Source: Lojkania enalia (Eukaryota; Ascomycota; Dothideomycetes; Pleosporales). Taken from it: 64,000 nucleotides of DNA. The notes below the pieces were generated by a model. That model made no database searches. It was not told where the DNA came from and saw only the letters and a list, made by a program, of their open reading frames with translations. The number at the start of each line of letters is the position of its first letter. Position 1 is the first letter of the stretch. Below are positions 28,903 through 39,974 of this stretch, in pieces. The stretch covers positions 434,001 through 498,000 of the forward strand of contig ML986582.1 in the NCBI GenBank assembly GCA_010094045.1. Reading direction: 5' to 3'. The position numbers were made by a program, and so were the translations under genes.

Positions 28903-29714
28903 ACTCGGGAGCGTGGTATGTGCTTCATAGTGGGTATGCTCAGTCAAGCATCTTCACCTCTGAAGCGCCCGCGTGAATTGAAAGGGGGGAGGTGCAATGG
29001 ATGAACGCGCTCCTTAATGAAGCCGTCGCTTGCGATCGGACAATCGACGGGTGGCGTCCTAGAGCCAAGCCTCTAGTCATCTTGGTTTCTGGTTGATCCA
29101 CGAGCCTACGACCGTTGGCGTTTTATGTCTGACTGAGTCTTCGTTTTCAGCTTCTGGAAAACATCATTTTCGACATTGCGCCTCTGGTTATTAACCGGCC
29201 CGAGCAAATTCTTCCTTCTCCGCCTTCTCCGCCATACGTTAGGGCGGTCAGAGCCTTCCTTCGAGACGCGGCTGTGAATCAGCAAGCCTTTCCGGTCAAA
29301 CCTCATATTGGTTGAAGTATTTCTTCTCGTCCGGCTTTTCTTTTCTGGGAAAATATCTCACGACTTCCGCTTCATAAAAATAATGAAGGAATATCGTCCT
29401 CCAAGTTCGATAACGTCACGGTTACCATTTGAACTACGTATCTTGTAATATCTTTGCATAGGAAAATATAGGTGGCGGTATTAATGATCATAATATTAAT
29501 AACCGTAATGGAGTTCACTTTTCTACTGGGCATATTGGCTTATATTAGTGACCGTTTCCTTGCCTACAAGAACTTTCAGGGAAGTATGTCATGGAGTAAA
29601 CCGCAGCGAACCCAACAAGAGCTGGCCTTATCGTGCTTCCCGCTGAGCTTTCCTCCCTTCCACTTCCTTTGCATCTGATTTCATCGTTCCTTCCGCGGTC
29701 CAAGTCTTGATGCA
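28903..29714. other. Upstream region of the acidic protein gene, no further gene seen
   Basis: Should hold the promoter of the minus-strand gene starting at 28902. Short open frames (for example about 29106-29306 minus and 29472-29678 plus) have no recognisable features. Confidence 0.5.
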
Positions 29715-30139
29715 ATTACCGGACTTCTGCACGGTATGGACACGCATCCGAAGAGCCGAATCTAGCAACGAACGAAATAGAGCGATATCAAGTATTTTTG
29801 CACCATCTACCCCATGCGGAATGTCCTCCATATGATCACATTGACAACAAGTTCTGAAACCTAGATCGACTCCAGACAGAATTGGAAATAGCTCGTCGAT
29901 TGACCTATTTGTATCGCCAGATCCCAGACGGTGTCGACACAATAGAATGGGACCGGATAGCTACAGGCGCTGATGTAGAACAATTACTCGGCCTTCCCAA
30001 CCTCCGAGAATACTGGCCACTGCATCTGTCATCATACCTCAGCGCAGTAGCGCTATTTAAATATCATAAAACCAACGTGGCAGATTATGGTGCAAGGAAA
30101 GCCAAATTCATACGACGAAATATGTATATACTATGCTAA
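29715..30139 (+). pseudogene. Possible gene relic, one in-frame stop, family unknown
   Basis: One frame is open from about 29715 to 30139 except for a TGA at 29855-29857. The translation looks protein-like on both sides of the stop: NEIERYQVFLHHLPHAECPP before it, and LDRLQTELEIARRLTYLYRQ, WDRIATGADVEQLLGLP and LREYWPLHLSSYLSAVALF after it. Upstream the frame is broken by stops, so a start is missing. No family was recognised. It could be a chance open frame in AT-rich DNA, but the residue composition argues for a degraded gene. Confidence 0.33.
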
Positions 30140-30961
30140 ACCGGATAGTACCTATATTGATACTAAGGCGGTGCAGCGCGAGCGAAGGCTGCGGGAGTCG
30201 ATATCTTAGCTCCACCTTAGCGGGGTTTTCTGAGGAATAAGGATATATTGAACACAGAAGTCCAGAAACCTGATTGTATCACCGTCACGGGTCAATCAAT
30301 AGCTAAACGCTGATTCTCGTTATCTCACAGAATACGCTCATTGTCCTTCTACCTATTCATTTTGTTTTGGATGCTGGGAATGCCTAAAGCTTTCGTATCA
30401 ACATCGATAGAAAATCCGAAATAATGATTTGCGTATGAAATAGGAAGTATGACATGTGATGTTCCTACAACAACACTAGTAGTAGAAGTGGCTCAACCCT
30501 AACGGGGATACTGTTTTCTAATCAGAGAAAATATCCACACCCAATGTAAAAGCTAACATCAGCAGGAGGCAAACAGCAGAAAGTTCGTAATCTTTAGCAG
30601 AGGACATTATCTTAGTGAAGTTGGCTTATATGAATTTACATATCAAGCTAGGACCGTATACAAGCAGTTAGATGGGATGGTGGGCGTACCGCTTGGATTG
30701 GCCAGATCACTAAACATTCACCGCGCAACTAATAGCCTTGCTTATTCAAAGCCGGAGCCCTAAATTTCTACCTAAACAGTTAAGACATCTGGTACAGTAA
30801 TACGATTAGTGTGTTCAAATGGTTCGAAATAGCGTGCTTATTAGTTCTCTAGTCATTTCGATTAGTTTAACTATGCTGAGACGCCCAGAATTAGCGTGCT
30901 ACTAGTATATAAGAATGAGGTATTGACCCTATTGAGGCGATAATTTAATATATCAATCATA
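30140..30961. other. AT-rich stretch without a gene
   Basis: Nothing recognised. The last part should include the former promoter of the metallo-beta-lactamase gene. No repeats obvious by eye. Confidence 0.5.
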
Positions 30962-31900
30962 ATGAAGCCCCTTTCCTTGATATCCTTAGTGCTCGGACCT
31001 TATACGCACCTCACGCGCGCTTCTCGTGTCTGCATGAACTCCCATCTCCAAGTAGACATCTACCACGAAAACGAAACAACAGTCCAATACCAAGGGACAT
31101 CCGAACTTCTCTACTCGCCAACAGCCTACACCCTGGTCCACAGCGCCCACGAAGCCATCCTTATCGATACCCCAACCTTAACTCAAGATGCTGCCGATCT
31201 CGCTCACTAGATCGCCAAAACCGCGCCGGGAAAGAAGTTAAAATACATCTACATAACACATGGCCATGCAGACCACTTCAGCGGCTTCCCCGCCATCCTC
31301 GAGAAGTTCCCTAAGACTAAGGTCGTCGCAACTGAAGCCGTTATCCGGCACACGAAAGGCCCGTACGATGACCCGCTCTGGTCATTTTTCTGGAAGGGGC
31401 TATTCCCCAGCGTCGAGAAAGCCGAGCTCTCGGTCATCCAAGCCCTGTCTCCCACCAACGAATTCTCCATTGAAAAAGGGAAATACAAGTTCTTCGCCAT
31501 CCCCATCGGCGAAGGCGACACGGCTTACTCCACAGTCCTGTATGTCCCAGATATCAGCCTTGTCGTTGGTGGGGATGTAGCATATGGCCACCGCTATCAG
31601 TATCTCGCCGAGAATCTCACGCCTGAGCTGCAGAAACGGTGGCGGGATTCCATCGCTTACATCAAGGATGTTTTGAAGCCCAAGTACGTGGTGCCGAGTC
31701 ATATGCAGAAATGGGAGGAATTTGAAGCACACAAGCATTTGGATGAGACAAGCGAGTATATAAGGGAATTTGGCGAGATGGCAAGGGAGAGCGGCAGTTG
31801 GCAGGAGTTGGAGGAGAGCGCGAAGAGGAGGTGGGCGGATAGGGTGGGGAGTTTTATTTTGAGGTATTCCAGTCAGAGTTTTTTCAATGCTACGTTTTAA
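30962..31900 (+). pseudogene. Metallo-beta-lactamase-fold hydrolase interrupted by a single in-frame TAG
   Basis: One frame runs from ATG 30962 to TAA 31898-31900, 312 codons, with a single TAG at 31208-31210. Before the stop: an N-terminal hydrophobic segment, the substrate-domain start VDIYHENETTVQYQGTSELL and AHEAILIDTP. After it: IAKTAPGKKLKYIYITHGHADHFSG, with the complete zinc motif HxHxDH, then VVGGDVAYGHRY with the Asp ligand and VVPSHMQKW with the distal His. The family normally has Trp near the stop, so TGG to TAG is the simplest explanation. No intron removes the stop without losing conserved sequence. All else is intact, so the break is recent or the protein is made by readthrough. 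Next to it, convergent, is a P450. Confidence 0.85.
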
Positions 31901-32379
31901 AGAGTGGTATGAAGGGATATGACAGTGTCGTGTTTATTGTAATAGTACACGGCGAAGAAGAGCGCGAATTCATGTTGATCGTAGAAGTTGATTATGGTTA
32001 GACACATCCTCTGCGAAGTTAAGGTTCCAATGCTCTCTCGTAGATAACATTCTTGGGGGTGGTGTTCCTGCAATAGGGTAAAATTGAGGCTTCGGATCAG
32101 GAAAAGCTTCGCTTCAAACTAGAGAAGTAGGTCAATAAGAGGTTAAAAAGAGTCTAGCAAAATTTGCCATTGTTGAATACCTTATTTATAAGTAGCCTTA
32201 TACTACTACCCTTATCAACGGTGTTAGGGCGGCTGGCCTGCTGTGAGTTGAATCCAAGCTCCGGCCGTAAAATTATGTTAGGACTACTTGTTGAATCTAC
32301 TTTTGTGCTATTCAGCAACGATACGAACAAATGATGCACCACTGGTAATAGATGACCTCAAATGCATCCTTGACCGACT
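31901..32379. other. Convergent spacer between the MBL-fold pseudogene and the P450
   Basis: About 480 nt, AT-rich, no gene recognised. Likely 3' UTRs of the two flanking genes. Confidence 0.5.
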
Positions 32380-34011
32380 TCAATCGTCAACCCTTCTTGT
32401 ACATCCGATCCTCATGGCCGGATCAAGTGCCCATGTATCCTGATTCCACGGCCGGGGCTTCCCTTCTTCGTTTTCCAACTTCAATTCCCAGTTCCTTACC
32501 AATTCGACAATTAAAGCCTTCATCATCAAATCCACAATATACTTCCCCAAGCATATCCTCGGCCCAAAGCCAAATCTCCAATAACAGTATCTAATATCCT
32601 TTGCTCGCTTAACACCACCTTCCTTCCATCTATCCGGCCTAAACGCATAGTTATCAGGTCCCCATAAAGGATCTCGAATATTTAATGCATTGGCATCAAC
32701 GATAAACTTCGTCCCCGCCGGAAACATGAAATCGCCGAGCCGTCGTGGCGTAGGACATGACTGGGATACGGAGAACGCGGCGACAGGGCGAAGGCGGCCC
32801 GACTCGAGAAGAATGTGATGGAGGAAATTTGACTGCGACAATAGGAAATCACTACACTTTCCATCCGTATCCATTTCAGTTTTGATTTCCTGTAACAATC
32901 GATTCTGGATGTTGGGGTAAGCTGAAAGGAAAACCAAGGCCCAGGCCAATCCGCCAATGGATACATCGAGATTCGCGAAGAGCATCTCATCGAGTGTTTG
33001 AAGAAGAGCCTCGCGTGTCATGCTGCCTTGCTCAACGGCCACGTATAAGTTCACAATCGGCGCAACGCTTTCTTTTTCGTTGCTCGAGCTTCTTTTCAGA
33101 GCTTCCGCATGGGCATCGTCGTTCCACTGTGCCCATGCGCTCTTGAAAATACGGAGCTCACGGAGAGCTTTTATGGGAAGATATTTCGATATCCAAAAAC
33201 GGGAAAGGCCGCCCCGGATCATGGCCCCAAAAACTCGATCTCGTCCGGGAATGATTGCAAGCAGCCTCGCCTTGAGTTCCGGGGTTAATCGCCCATACAA
33301 CACATCTGCAAGCGCAAGGAAAGGGTATATTCTCAGGTCTCCGTAAGGTTGAAGTTGCCATCTCTGGGAAGATGTAGACTTGGTGTCGAATAAAGTAGCA
33401 ACATGCTGCTTTGCGTGGTCTTCTACAAGACGAACATAAGCTGGCATTGCAGTGCGGAGGAAAGGTGGCTCGGTAGCACGGCGAATCGATTTCCATTCTG
33501 CGCCGCTAACGAGACCTAGGCAAACTCCGAGTAATTGATGCATAAGGTATCCGCTGTCATTAGCATTAGCCTTTAGGTGCATGTGGGAATCTTTGAAGAC
33601 GGCTTCAACGTCTGCTGGCCGGGTAACCACTCTGAAACGATATTAGCATCAGCAATGCAAATGACGCAATGACTGACATCTCGCCATGAAACCCGGACCA
33701 TATTCTGTATAGCGGTCCATATTCGGCACCCCATTTCACACTATTTGCTCGCCCATTGAGGAACTTCTCGACATTTCCCTGGCCGTTTGGGAACACAAAA
33801 GGGAGTGTGGGAAGCGGACGTCCTGTTTCTGTAGAATTGATCTTATATCGAAGTCGCAAATATATCTATCAAGGTCAGAATGCTTCACCGTGCGGTTTTG
33901 CTCTGTGTATAGGAGACTTACGTCGGAGACGCGCGAAAGAACGTCGTAACGTCGACAAAGTATAAATGCAATGGCCGCAGCCGTATTCAGAAAAATGATC
34001 CACACATACAT
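32380..34011 (-). CDS. Cytochrome P450 monooxygenase (microsomal, probable secondary metabolism)
   Basis: Haem-thiolate monooxygenase anchored in the ER. Model: complement of join(32380..33631, 33678..33865, 33922..34011), 509 aa. The N-terminus has a membrane anchor (WIIFLNTAAAIAFIL) followed by a basic stop-transfer and a PLPTLPFVFPNG hinge. The I-helix reads LDEMLFANLDVSIGGLAW, lacking the classical AGxDT Thr but having Ser in register. The ExxR motif is ESGRLRP, the PERF region NYAFRPDRW, and the haem loop FGFGPRICLGK with the Cys ligand present. No frameshift or stop, so it is probably functional, unlike its neighbour. The I-helix is of a type I associate with P450s from fungal gene clusters; no backbone synthase is present in the window, so substrate is unknown. 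Confidence 0.93.
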
Positions 34012-34998
34012 GTTCAAAACTATTTCAAGAAATAAAAAGTTGCTGCCGACAACTACCTCTTAATTGTAGTAACTCGGATCTTTACCGGAGATCAAACTGA
34101 TCAAAAGATCAGATAAGACGATCAGATAAGGGGATCAGATAAGGGAAATTTTTTGCTCGCCCCGCTTGCCAAGGCTCGTATTCATGAAGTCGAGTGTCTC
34201 GTGATATATTGCGGGAAAGATGCATCGTTTGATTCGTTAGACTAAGCTTCAGAGAACAAACTTTAGCCGATCCTTGCTTCATTGACACGTCTCGCATAAG
34301 ACAATTCTTGTAATGCATTAGCACGTGTGGAGATTTTGTAGAGATCTATTGATTACGAAACAAACCATGGTAACTAGCTAGAACCTTGGAAGGACCTTGG
34401 ACATCTAGCCAATGTGTATCATGTGACCCGACACTAACTTTCGTTCGCCACAGTCTATCTTCTATTTTCAGCTTAGGATAATGTCCTCTCACATTTTGGG
34501 GATATGGCCTTCGCGATATACCTGAATAAGCATCTTGGTTGAATAAATACCGTCCATATTTACGCTTCAAGTATCAGATGAATTGATCCGATATAGCACA
34601 CCATTCCTAAAGTCAGCTGGGTATTAACTAGCCGATTCAATCCTCCTACTTATGTCGACAGTGAAACTAGTGGCCGTCGATATCCTGCAACTTGAACCGA
34701 ATCCATACACAGAATATCGAATAGAAAGCTCTGGACTCGATAGGCTAGAACGTTGAACGACGCACATTACCTATCAATTCAAGATGATGAACATCAGTAT
34801 TCATCACCCCTGTATTTTCCCTCGGCGTTCTGTTTCTTGTTGCTGCTTGCCCTGCTCTCTGCTCATGCCCCTGAGAAATTCTTTCTCCTCTTCTGCGTTC
34901 TTTCTTTCGTACCCCATGTCTGGATGCGATTCTATCTTTACATCGACTATTAAGTACATGCCTCATGTTTCTTTCGGTCGAGTCCCTCACGTTAGGAG
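34012..34998. other. AT-rich upstream region of the P450 gene
   Basis: Should hold the P450 promoter nearest 34012. Near 34093-34143 the hexamer-like string gatcagataag recurs several times. No gene seen. Confidence 0.45.
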
Positions 34999-35220
34999 AC
35001 CATTTTTGCACTCTGGGCAGTTTTTTAGACGTAGTGTACTCCTCATATCCCTCTTATACGAGCCCTCGCACGCTCAGGGACCTTGTTTACCCTAGGTGCA
35101 GTATTTTAGAATTCTAGGTAGTTCTCAAATTGAAACGCGGTCAAAAAAGAAAAGACCATTTTTGCATGTAGGGCACTGTTTTAAATTCGTAGACTGAAAT
35201 TGAGACGCCGTTCAAAGATT
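34999..35220. repeat. Degenerate tandem repeat, unit about 70-90 bp
   Basis: Three related units begin near 34999, 35080 and 35153. Shared landmarks are gaccatttttgca, gggca(g/c)t, a T-run followed by aga or aaa, and ttgaaacgcggtc / ttgagacgccgttc in the second and third units. Divergence is high, so exact borders are uncertain. Confidence 0.5.
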
Positions 35221-36780
35221 CTAAAATAATACTATAACTCTTTTTAGAAAGAGTATGAAAGTAACTTCTGCCGAATTCTAGATATTCCATTTTTCAGTAT
35301 TCTCATATTTTAAGCGCTTTTGAATACCCTGGAAGACGTAATATGTTTGAAATCAAGAAATCTATGGAGAACGAGAGGTGTGTGTTTATATAGCTACAAG
35401 ACGCGAAGAGATAACGTGAATTTGCGTAGAGAAAGTACTGGAAGAAATAAGCACACATTTATATCAATTAAAGAACTGCGATAAGGCTCGTATATCCGAT
35501 TCACAGCATATTAATGAACCGCAACTCCAATGTTTGTTTAGTATTTCAAACTCGTATTAAATGCTCCGGTCAACTTTTTTCTAGAAGCTCATTTCCTCCA
35601 TATACTCCTTCTTGGGGGCTTGGAGAATCTCACTACCCCACACAGCTCTCTGAATTTAATATCTAAATCTCTCTTTTAGAATTCACCGGCCTCTCCCTTG
35701 ACTAGTTCACTTTATGATACTGATCAATAAAAAAAAACCCCCCCATAGGCACAAGCTATACTATATGATTGCTATGAAAGATATTTCCGACTATAACACA
35801 ATAAGAATGCCATATCAAGTTCCCATCCCTTAATAATCCTTATGTCTATTTTTAGAAGCAACATAATCTCGGATTCTATGTATTTAAGACACCACTTACA
35901 GCTTCGAAGAGAAATCCTGGAGGCAGTATTTTCCGAATTGGGCGTTTTTTTAGAACCTTACCTCCACAGATAAATCAGCCGCAGCATTAAGCGCCCAACC
36001 CATGGACGTGGCTTATCCATTATTTTAGCGGCAGCGGAATTTCAAGTTTTCTACGTTCTTAAACCACTATTCGGGATCTTGAGCAAATTCTCTAGAAGTA
36101 GCATACTTGGGACATTGAGATTTTTTAGAAACATTATGGAACGGTAGGCTCTTAGAACCAAACAGCAAAGAAGCTCATATCAGAGCTGGAAAATATACTA
36201 TAGAGCTTAAGAAAAGGTTGTATGATAAGAAGCCCGCTATCTCGAGCTAGGAAGTAGTCTTCTAGAAACAGCATGTTTCGAAGATTCTCTTCTTAGAAAC
36301 ACCATAGAGACTTGTGGCTCGATTTTATGGAACTGAATAGCGACAATATCGATAATTTTGTCGATCATATATTTTAAGATACAAGACCCGTTCGACGAGG
36401 TGATTAAGAACATGGGCAGCGGTCGCTTTAGAAAACCAAGCCGGCTATCGCAAAGGGGTATGCACCTTTTCAGAGATACCACAGGTTTCGGCTTCGAGAG
36501 TTTTTATCCGAGATACTATGACAGGTCTCGTCCCCCTTTTCTAGATCCAAACGGCAAATACGTCCACATTATCTTGAAGACTATGCATTTTAGAGTGCAT
36601 ACAAGGCTTGTTAAATATACCAACCCAAACTTACTATCAACACTCTGATACGCTGATTTAGAGACACAATAACACTCCTTTTATCCTTTTAGAAAACAGT
36701 AATCCACTAATATGCGGTTCCGCCCTTCTCTTTCACAAATAGACATGTTTACGGGCTTCGAATTCTCTTAGAACCACCAT
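35221..36780. repeat. Repeat-rich AT desert, first half: scattered TTTTTAGAA-type units
   Basis: A short motif, pyrimidine run plus TAGAA often followed by (a)cacca or gca and t, recurs on the plus strand: about 35849, 35947, 36088, 36122, 36149, 36257, 36284, 36427, 36690 and 36763. Local spacing is often 27-35 bp. Flanking words also recur, such as atacaag, ggcttgt and cgagatactatga. No intact gene is visible; the frame at 36358-36648 is made of these repeats. Confidence 0.5.
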
Positions 36781-36781
36781 T

Positions 36782-36875
36782 ATAAAGAAAAAATAAAAAT
36801 AAAAATAAAAATAAAAATAAAAATAAAAATAAAAATAAAAATAAAAATAAAAATAAAAATAAAAAATAAAAAAGA
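36782..36875. repeat. Hexanucleotide microsatellite (AAAAAT)n
   Basis: About 14 near-perfect AAAAAT units read directly from the sequence, embedded in the repeat field. Confidence 0.9.
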
Positions 36876-38075
36876 AGTCTTTCAGGCCTCTAAGAAAAAG
36901 AAGAGGCACATAGTATAATACTCAAGCAAATGAACCCATATATGGGCGCTGACCATCGTCCTTAGAATCCGCATCGTAGTTGTTTGGGGATCTCTTTAGA
37001 ACCACCATGGATTGCTCTGGTGCTTCTTTTTTAGACCTCTCGGCTAAAGCCGTAAGGAGGAAGAGATCTAGAGCATGTGCAAGCTTTCCATAAATATGCA
37101 CACCTGATCCACTATAGGAGACTGAGCAGAAATCTTTTAGAAATGCCATGGCGTCTACCATTAGGGATTTTCATTCGAGATACTATATTGGGCTAAGACT
37201 CGAGTTTTTAGACTCTTTTCCGGAAGATACTACAATGAGAAAACGTCTCCGGGGAACAGAAGAAGTATATGATTAGCAGTTACACCCATCCATGAATGGT
37301 CTTAACACTATATTTCCAAACAGCATAATCTTTACTTCGGACAAATGCTAGAATGTACCATGAACGACTCTCTCTTCGCATTTTAAAACCTCGGATAAAT
37401 AGGCCTATTAGATACAAGAAATAGGATTTCTGAATCATTAGTAAGATTGAAGTGGGCATTCGAGCGGACCCATCGCCTGTTGTGACATTGTCTTTTGAAA
37501 GCAATATCGTTGTTATCTTCATTGCCTTTCAGAAAGACCATGCAGGTATCCGCATTGTCTTTTAAGACCCTTCTACTAAACAAGCCTATTTAGTGATATG
37601 AATACGATATTTACAGTATAGATAAGGTTCATATAGATCTTAGGGAGGACCTTTGAGACGTATTTGTTGAAAAGCATGTGGGTAAAACAGGTGATCGTTG
37701 AGGCCACCGGCCAAGCTACCTATATCCTGCTAAACTAGTGTTACACGTGATCATGTAAACAATTTACTAATAGGCTGCTACTGCCGACTGTCCTAGCAAT
37801 ATCCTGCTTCTGCCGGTTGCCTCATTCAGCAGTATTGACCTTCACTTTTACAAACTGCATGGATGTTGACCTCCCCACTCTGACGTCGATTTTGAGCGCT
37901 AACGGGCGAACAGGCACAGCTTTTGTGGCGAGGAGAGATCTCTAGGCAAATGCACCCATACGTATTCCTGCTAGAAAATTTTTAGAAGCAGCACTATAAC
38001 CGGGCTGTAGGAAATTTTTTTTTTTTAGAAACATCATACCCCTCTCTATCGCCCCTTTTTAGAACCCAAAGACGA
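36876..38075. repeat. Repeat-rich AT desert, second half: scattered TTTTTAGAA-type units
   Basis: Same motif at about 36960, 36993, 37027, 37133, 37527, 37975, 38022 and 38055, with forms such as ttttttttttagaaacatcat and cttttagaaatgccatgg. The string ttcgagatactata at about 37167 matches tccgagatactatga at about 36508. On the minus strand the units give short MVxLK-like peptides in several frames, without a continuous reading frame. Confidence 0.5.
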
Positions 38076-38493
38076 ATAGATATGGGGTGTGTAAGGAGGA
38101 AAAGTCTCTGGGAAGAGGGGTATTTGTATAGATGGGAAAGTGAGAGCTAGGGCTCGCTGATGATGTTGGGGATGAAGAGGTGAGGGGGTGAAAAGAATTG
38201 TGATGATGAGCACTAGTTTCGCTCGGAGGATTAAGAATCCGTGATCAAGACTGAATTTGTGGATGAGGCAATACCCGGCGAACAAGCTGCGCTTTTTGGT
38301 TGATGGTATTATAAGAACAGTGCTGATGCTGTATATCCGTGCGTCTCTTTACATTTATGGCAAATCGAAAGAAATGAACAAGCCATACACACATGGCTTA
38401 AATTACTATTAATTACCTATATCTAGTCCCTTCTTGCCCAAGTCTTGATACATATACATATACACCCCAACCCATCCACAAATTCCAAACCCT
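38076..38493. other. 3' flank of the PQ-loop protein gene
   Basis: AT-rich, no gene or clear repeat. Likely 3' UTR and transition out of the repeat field. Confidence 0.4.
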
Positions 38494-39445
38494 CTAGAGG
38501 CCTTCCTTCTCCCCGACCCCAAACGGCACTCCATACGCCTGTTTCTCTGGGACTACGAAATCGCCCACCCTCGGCAATGCCAGCTCCTCATGCCCGCCCG
38601 GTCCATCCCCCCAAATGAAAAACTGCGCCCCTAGCCCCAAATCGCAGCACGCCTGGAAGACACCACACAGCTTGAACGCCAAGGGTACGCCGCCCTCTCC
38701 GCTGCCTGACGCGAAGAAGAACCACATCTTGAATAAGTCGCCTATGATCCAGTTCACGATGACAGAGAACCGGAACCCTTTGCATCCCTTCCTTCTGTAA
38801 TTGGCTAGGAGTTGGGGTAGCGGGAGCGTGGCTTCGATGGCGAGCGCAATATACCCTAGCAAATCTGTGTAGGGAATGAATACCCCGGTCGGGCGGAGCA
38901 GAATATGAAGTACAAGCAGCGCGAGCGTGAAGTAGGACAGAAACGTCCAGTACGGCCGCGTGGAGCGCCATTGCCAGAAGTTGTAGGGCCGTGGTGCGCT
39001 GTGGGTATGGGCGAAGGGCTGGTGGTGTGTATGTGGGGGCCGGTGTGTGAGCGCGACGTGCAGGAGGAGCAGGTGGATAGATATCATAAGCAGAGCTTGT
39101 ATGAGGAGTGACGTGCTGAAGTGGGCGCCGAACCAGTAGTATACTCTTGCAGCGTGTTAGCATCTAGGACGTCTGTGAGGGCTGGGCCCAGGGATTGTGG
39201 GAGGCGTCGCACTTCAGGATACTGGCTGCTAGCATGATGAGAGGTATGTCCAGCGAGAAGCCAGCGGACGAGCGCGTCTTGTGTATCGAGTAGATCTGGT
39301 CGGCATAGCTGGTTATGGGACTCGTTGCTATGCTGTCGCGTGCCGTGCATTAGCCAAAGTCGCATCCTCTGCCACGCATTGGACGAGGGCGGAGAACATA
39401 CAAGATTGGAGCGATGGAGGTGACAATGGAGTTGAGGAACCCCAT
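38494..39445 (-). CDS. PQ-loop repeat membrane protein (Any1/Cfs1, human PQLC1/SLC66A2-like)
   Basis: Seven-helix membrane protein; yeast Any1 acts at Golgi/endosomes and opposes phospholipid flippases. Model: complement of join(38494..39145, 39213..39332, 39402..39445), 271 aa. The first PQ-loop-like segment reads TSPITSYADQIYSIHKTRSS and AGFSLDIPLIML; the second reads LPLPQLLANYRRKGCKGFRF followed by VNWIIGDLFKMWFFF. Other hydrophobic helices are LLIQALLMISIHLLLLHVAL, TFLSYFTLALLVLHILL and FKLCGVFQACCDLGLGAQFFIWG. A His/Pro-rich cytosolic loop lies between helices 3 and 4, and YWFGAHFSTSLLIQ follows the second intron. The start MGFLNSI is in frame with a 44-nt first exon. Divergent from the cyclotransferase gene. 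Confidence 0.88.
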
Positions 39446-39974
39446 GTCGAGCTCCTGCAGTCGATCCAGCGTGTCTACCGTGTCTGTTGCGGCTCTACGG
39501 CGGGCTCGGAAGGGATGGAAGGCTGGCGGGACGGTCTCACAGGCCGCCCGGATTTACACAATGCGCCGCTTGCTGAAGACGTCTAGGCCGCGCTCACTCC
39601 GACGCACAGTACCCTCACAAATACACACACGAAAACAGGACGACGGAAAGGAGCGGGCGGCAGGGTAAACAAATGGAGATTAAGGAGAAATTGTTCTTCC
39701 GCGACGATGCCGCAGATGTGCGCTACGGGCTAGCGTCCGCGCAGGGCTGATCGATAAGCCGCTTATCGGCCCACGGCGGTGGAGGCCAGGGCTGGGCGTG
39801 GCCCTGTCTTGCACGGGACCGATTCTCCTATTCGGGCGGTTCGATCTTATATATAATGCAATTGCTGTGCTCTGCTCTCATTCTTCTCTTCTCTTGTCTC
39901 CCTTCCAAGGCCTCCCCCCAACTTTTCCGGATTGTCAATCCCGCCATCAAGTAGCCAGTGCTGTGGGCGTCAAG
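39446..39974. promoter_or_regulatory. Divergent promoter, PQ-loop protein and gamma-glutamylcyclotransferase
   Basis: 529 nt between divergent start codons. A possible TATA-like string tatatataat occurs at about 39847-39858, some 120 nt before the plus-strand start. No other gene seen. Confidence 0.5.

Noticed and set aside
29628..29942. Minus-strand 104-codon frame
   Set aside because: It starts with TTG and overlaps the more protein-like plus-strand relic.
31208..31210. TAG in the MBL-fold gene read as selenocysteine or removed by an intron
   Set aside because: Selenocysteine uses TGA and filamentous ascomycetes are not known to use it; every possible intron ending here would delete conserved residues.
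30962..34011. Calling the MBL-fold gene and P450 a biosynthetic gene cluster
   Set aside because: No backbone synthase, transporter or regulator is present in the window; only an island of accessory genes can be claimed.
36358..36648. A 96-codon plus-strand frame as a gene
   Set aside because: It is built from the dispersed TTTTTAGAA-type repeats and shows no family motif.
35221..38075. TTTTTAGAA units as an array of real splice acceptors (introner-like elements)
   Set aside because: No matching donors, CTRAC-type branch sites or coding exons between them; kept only as a repeat observation.
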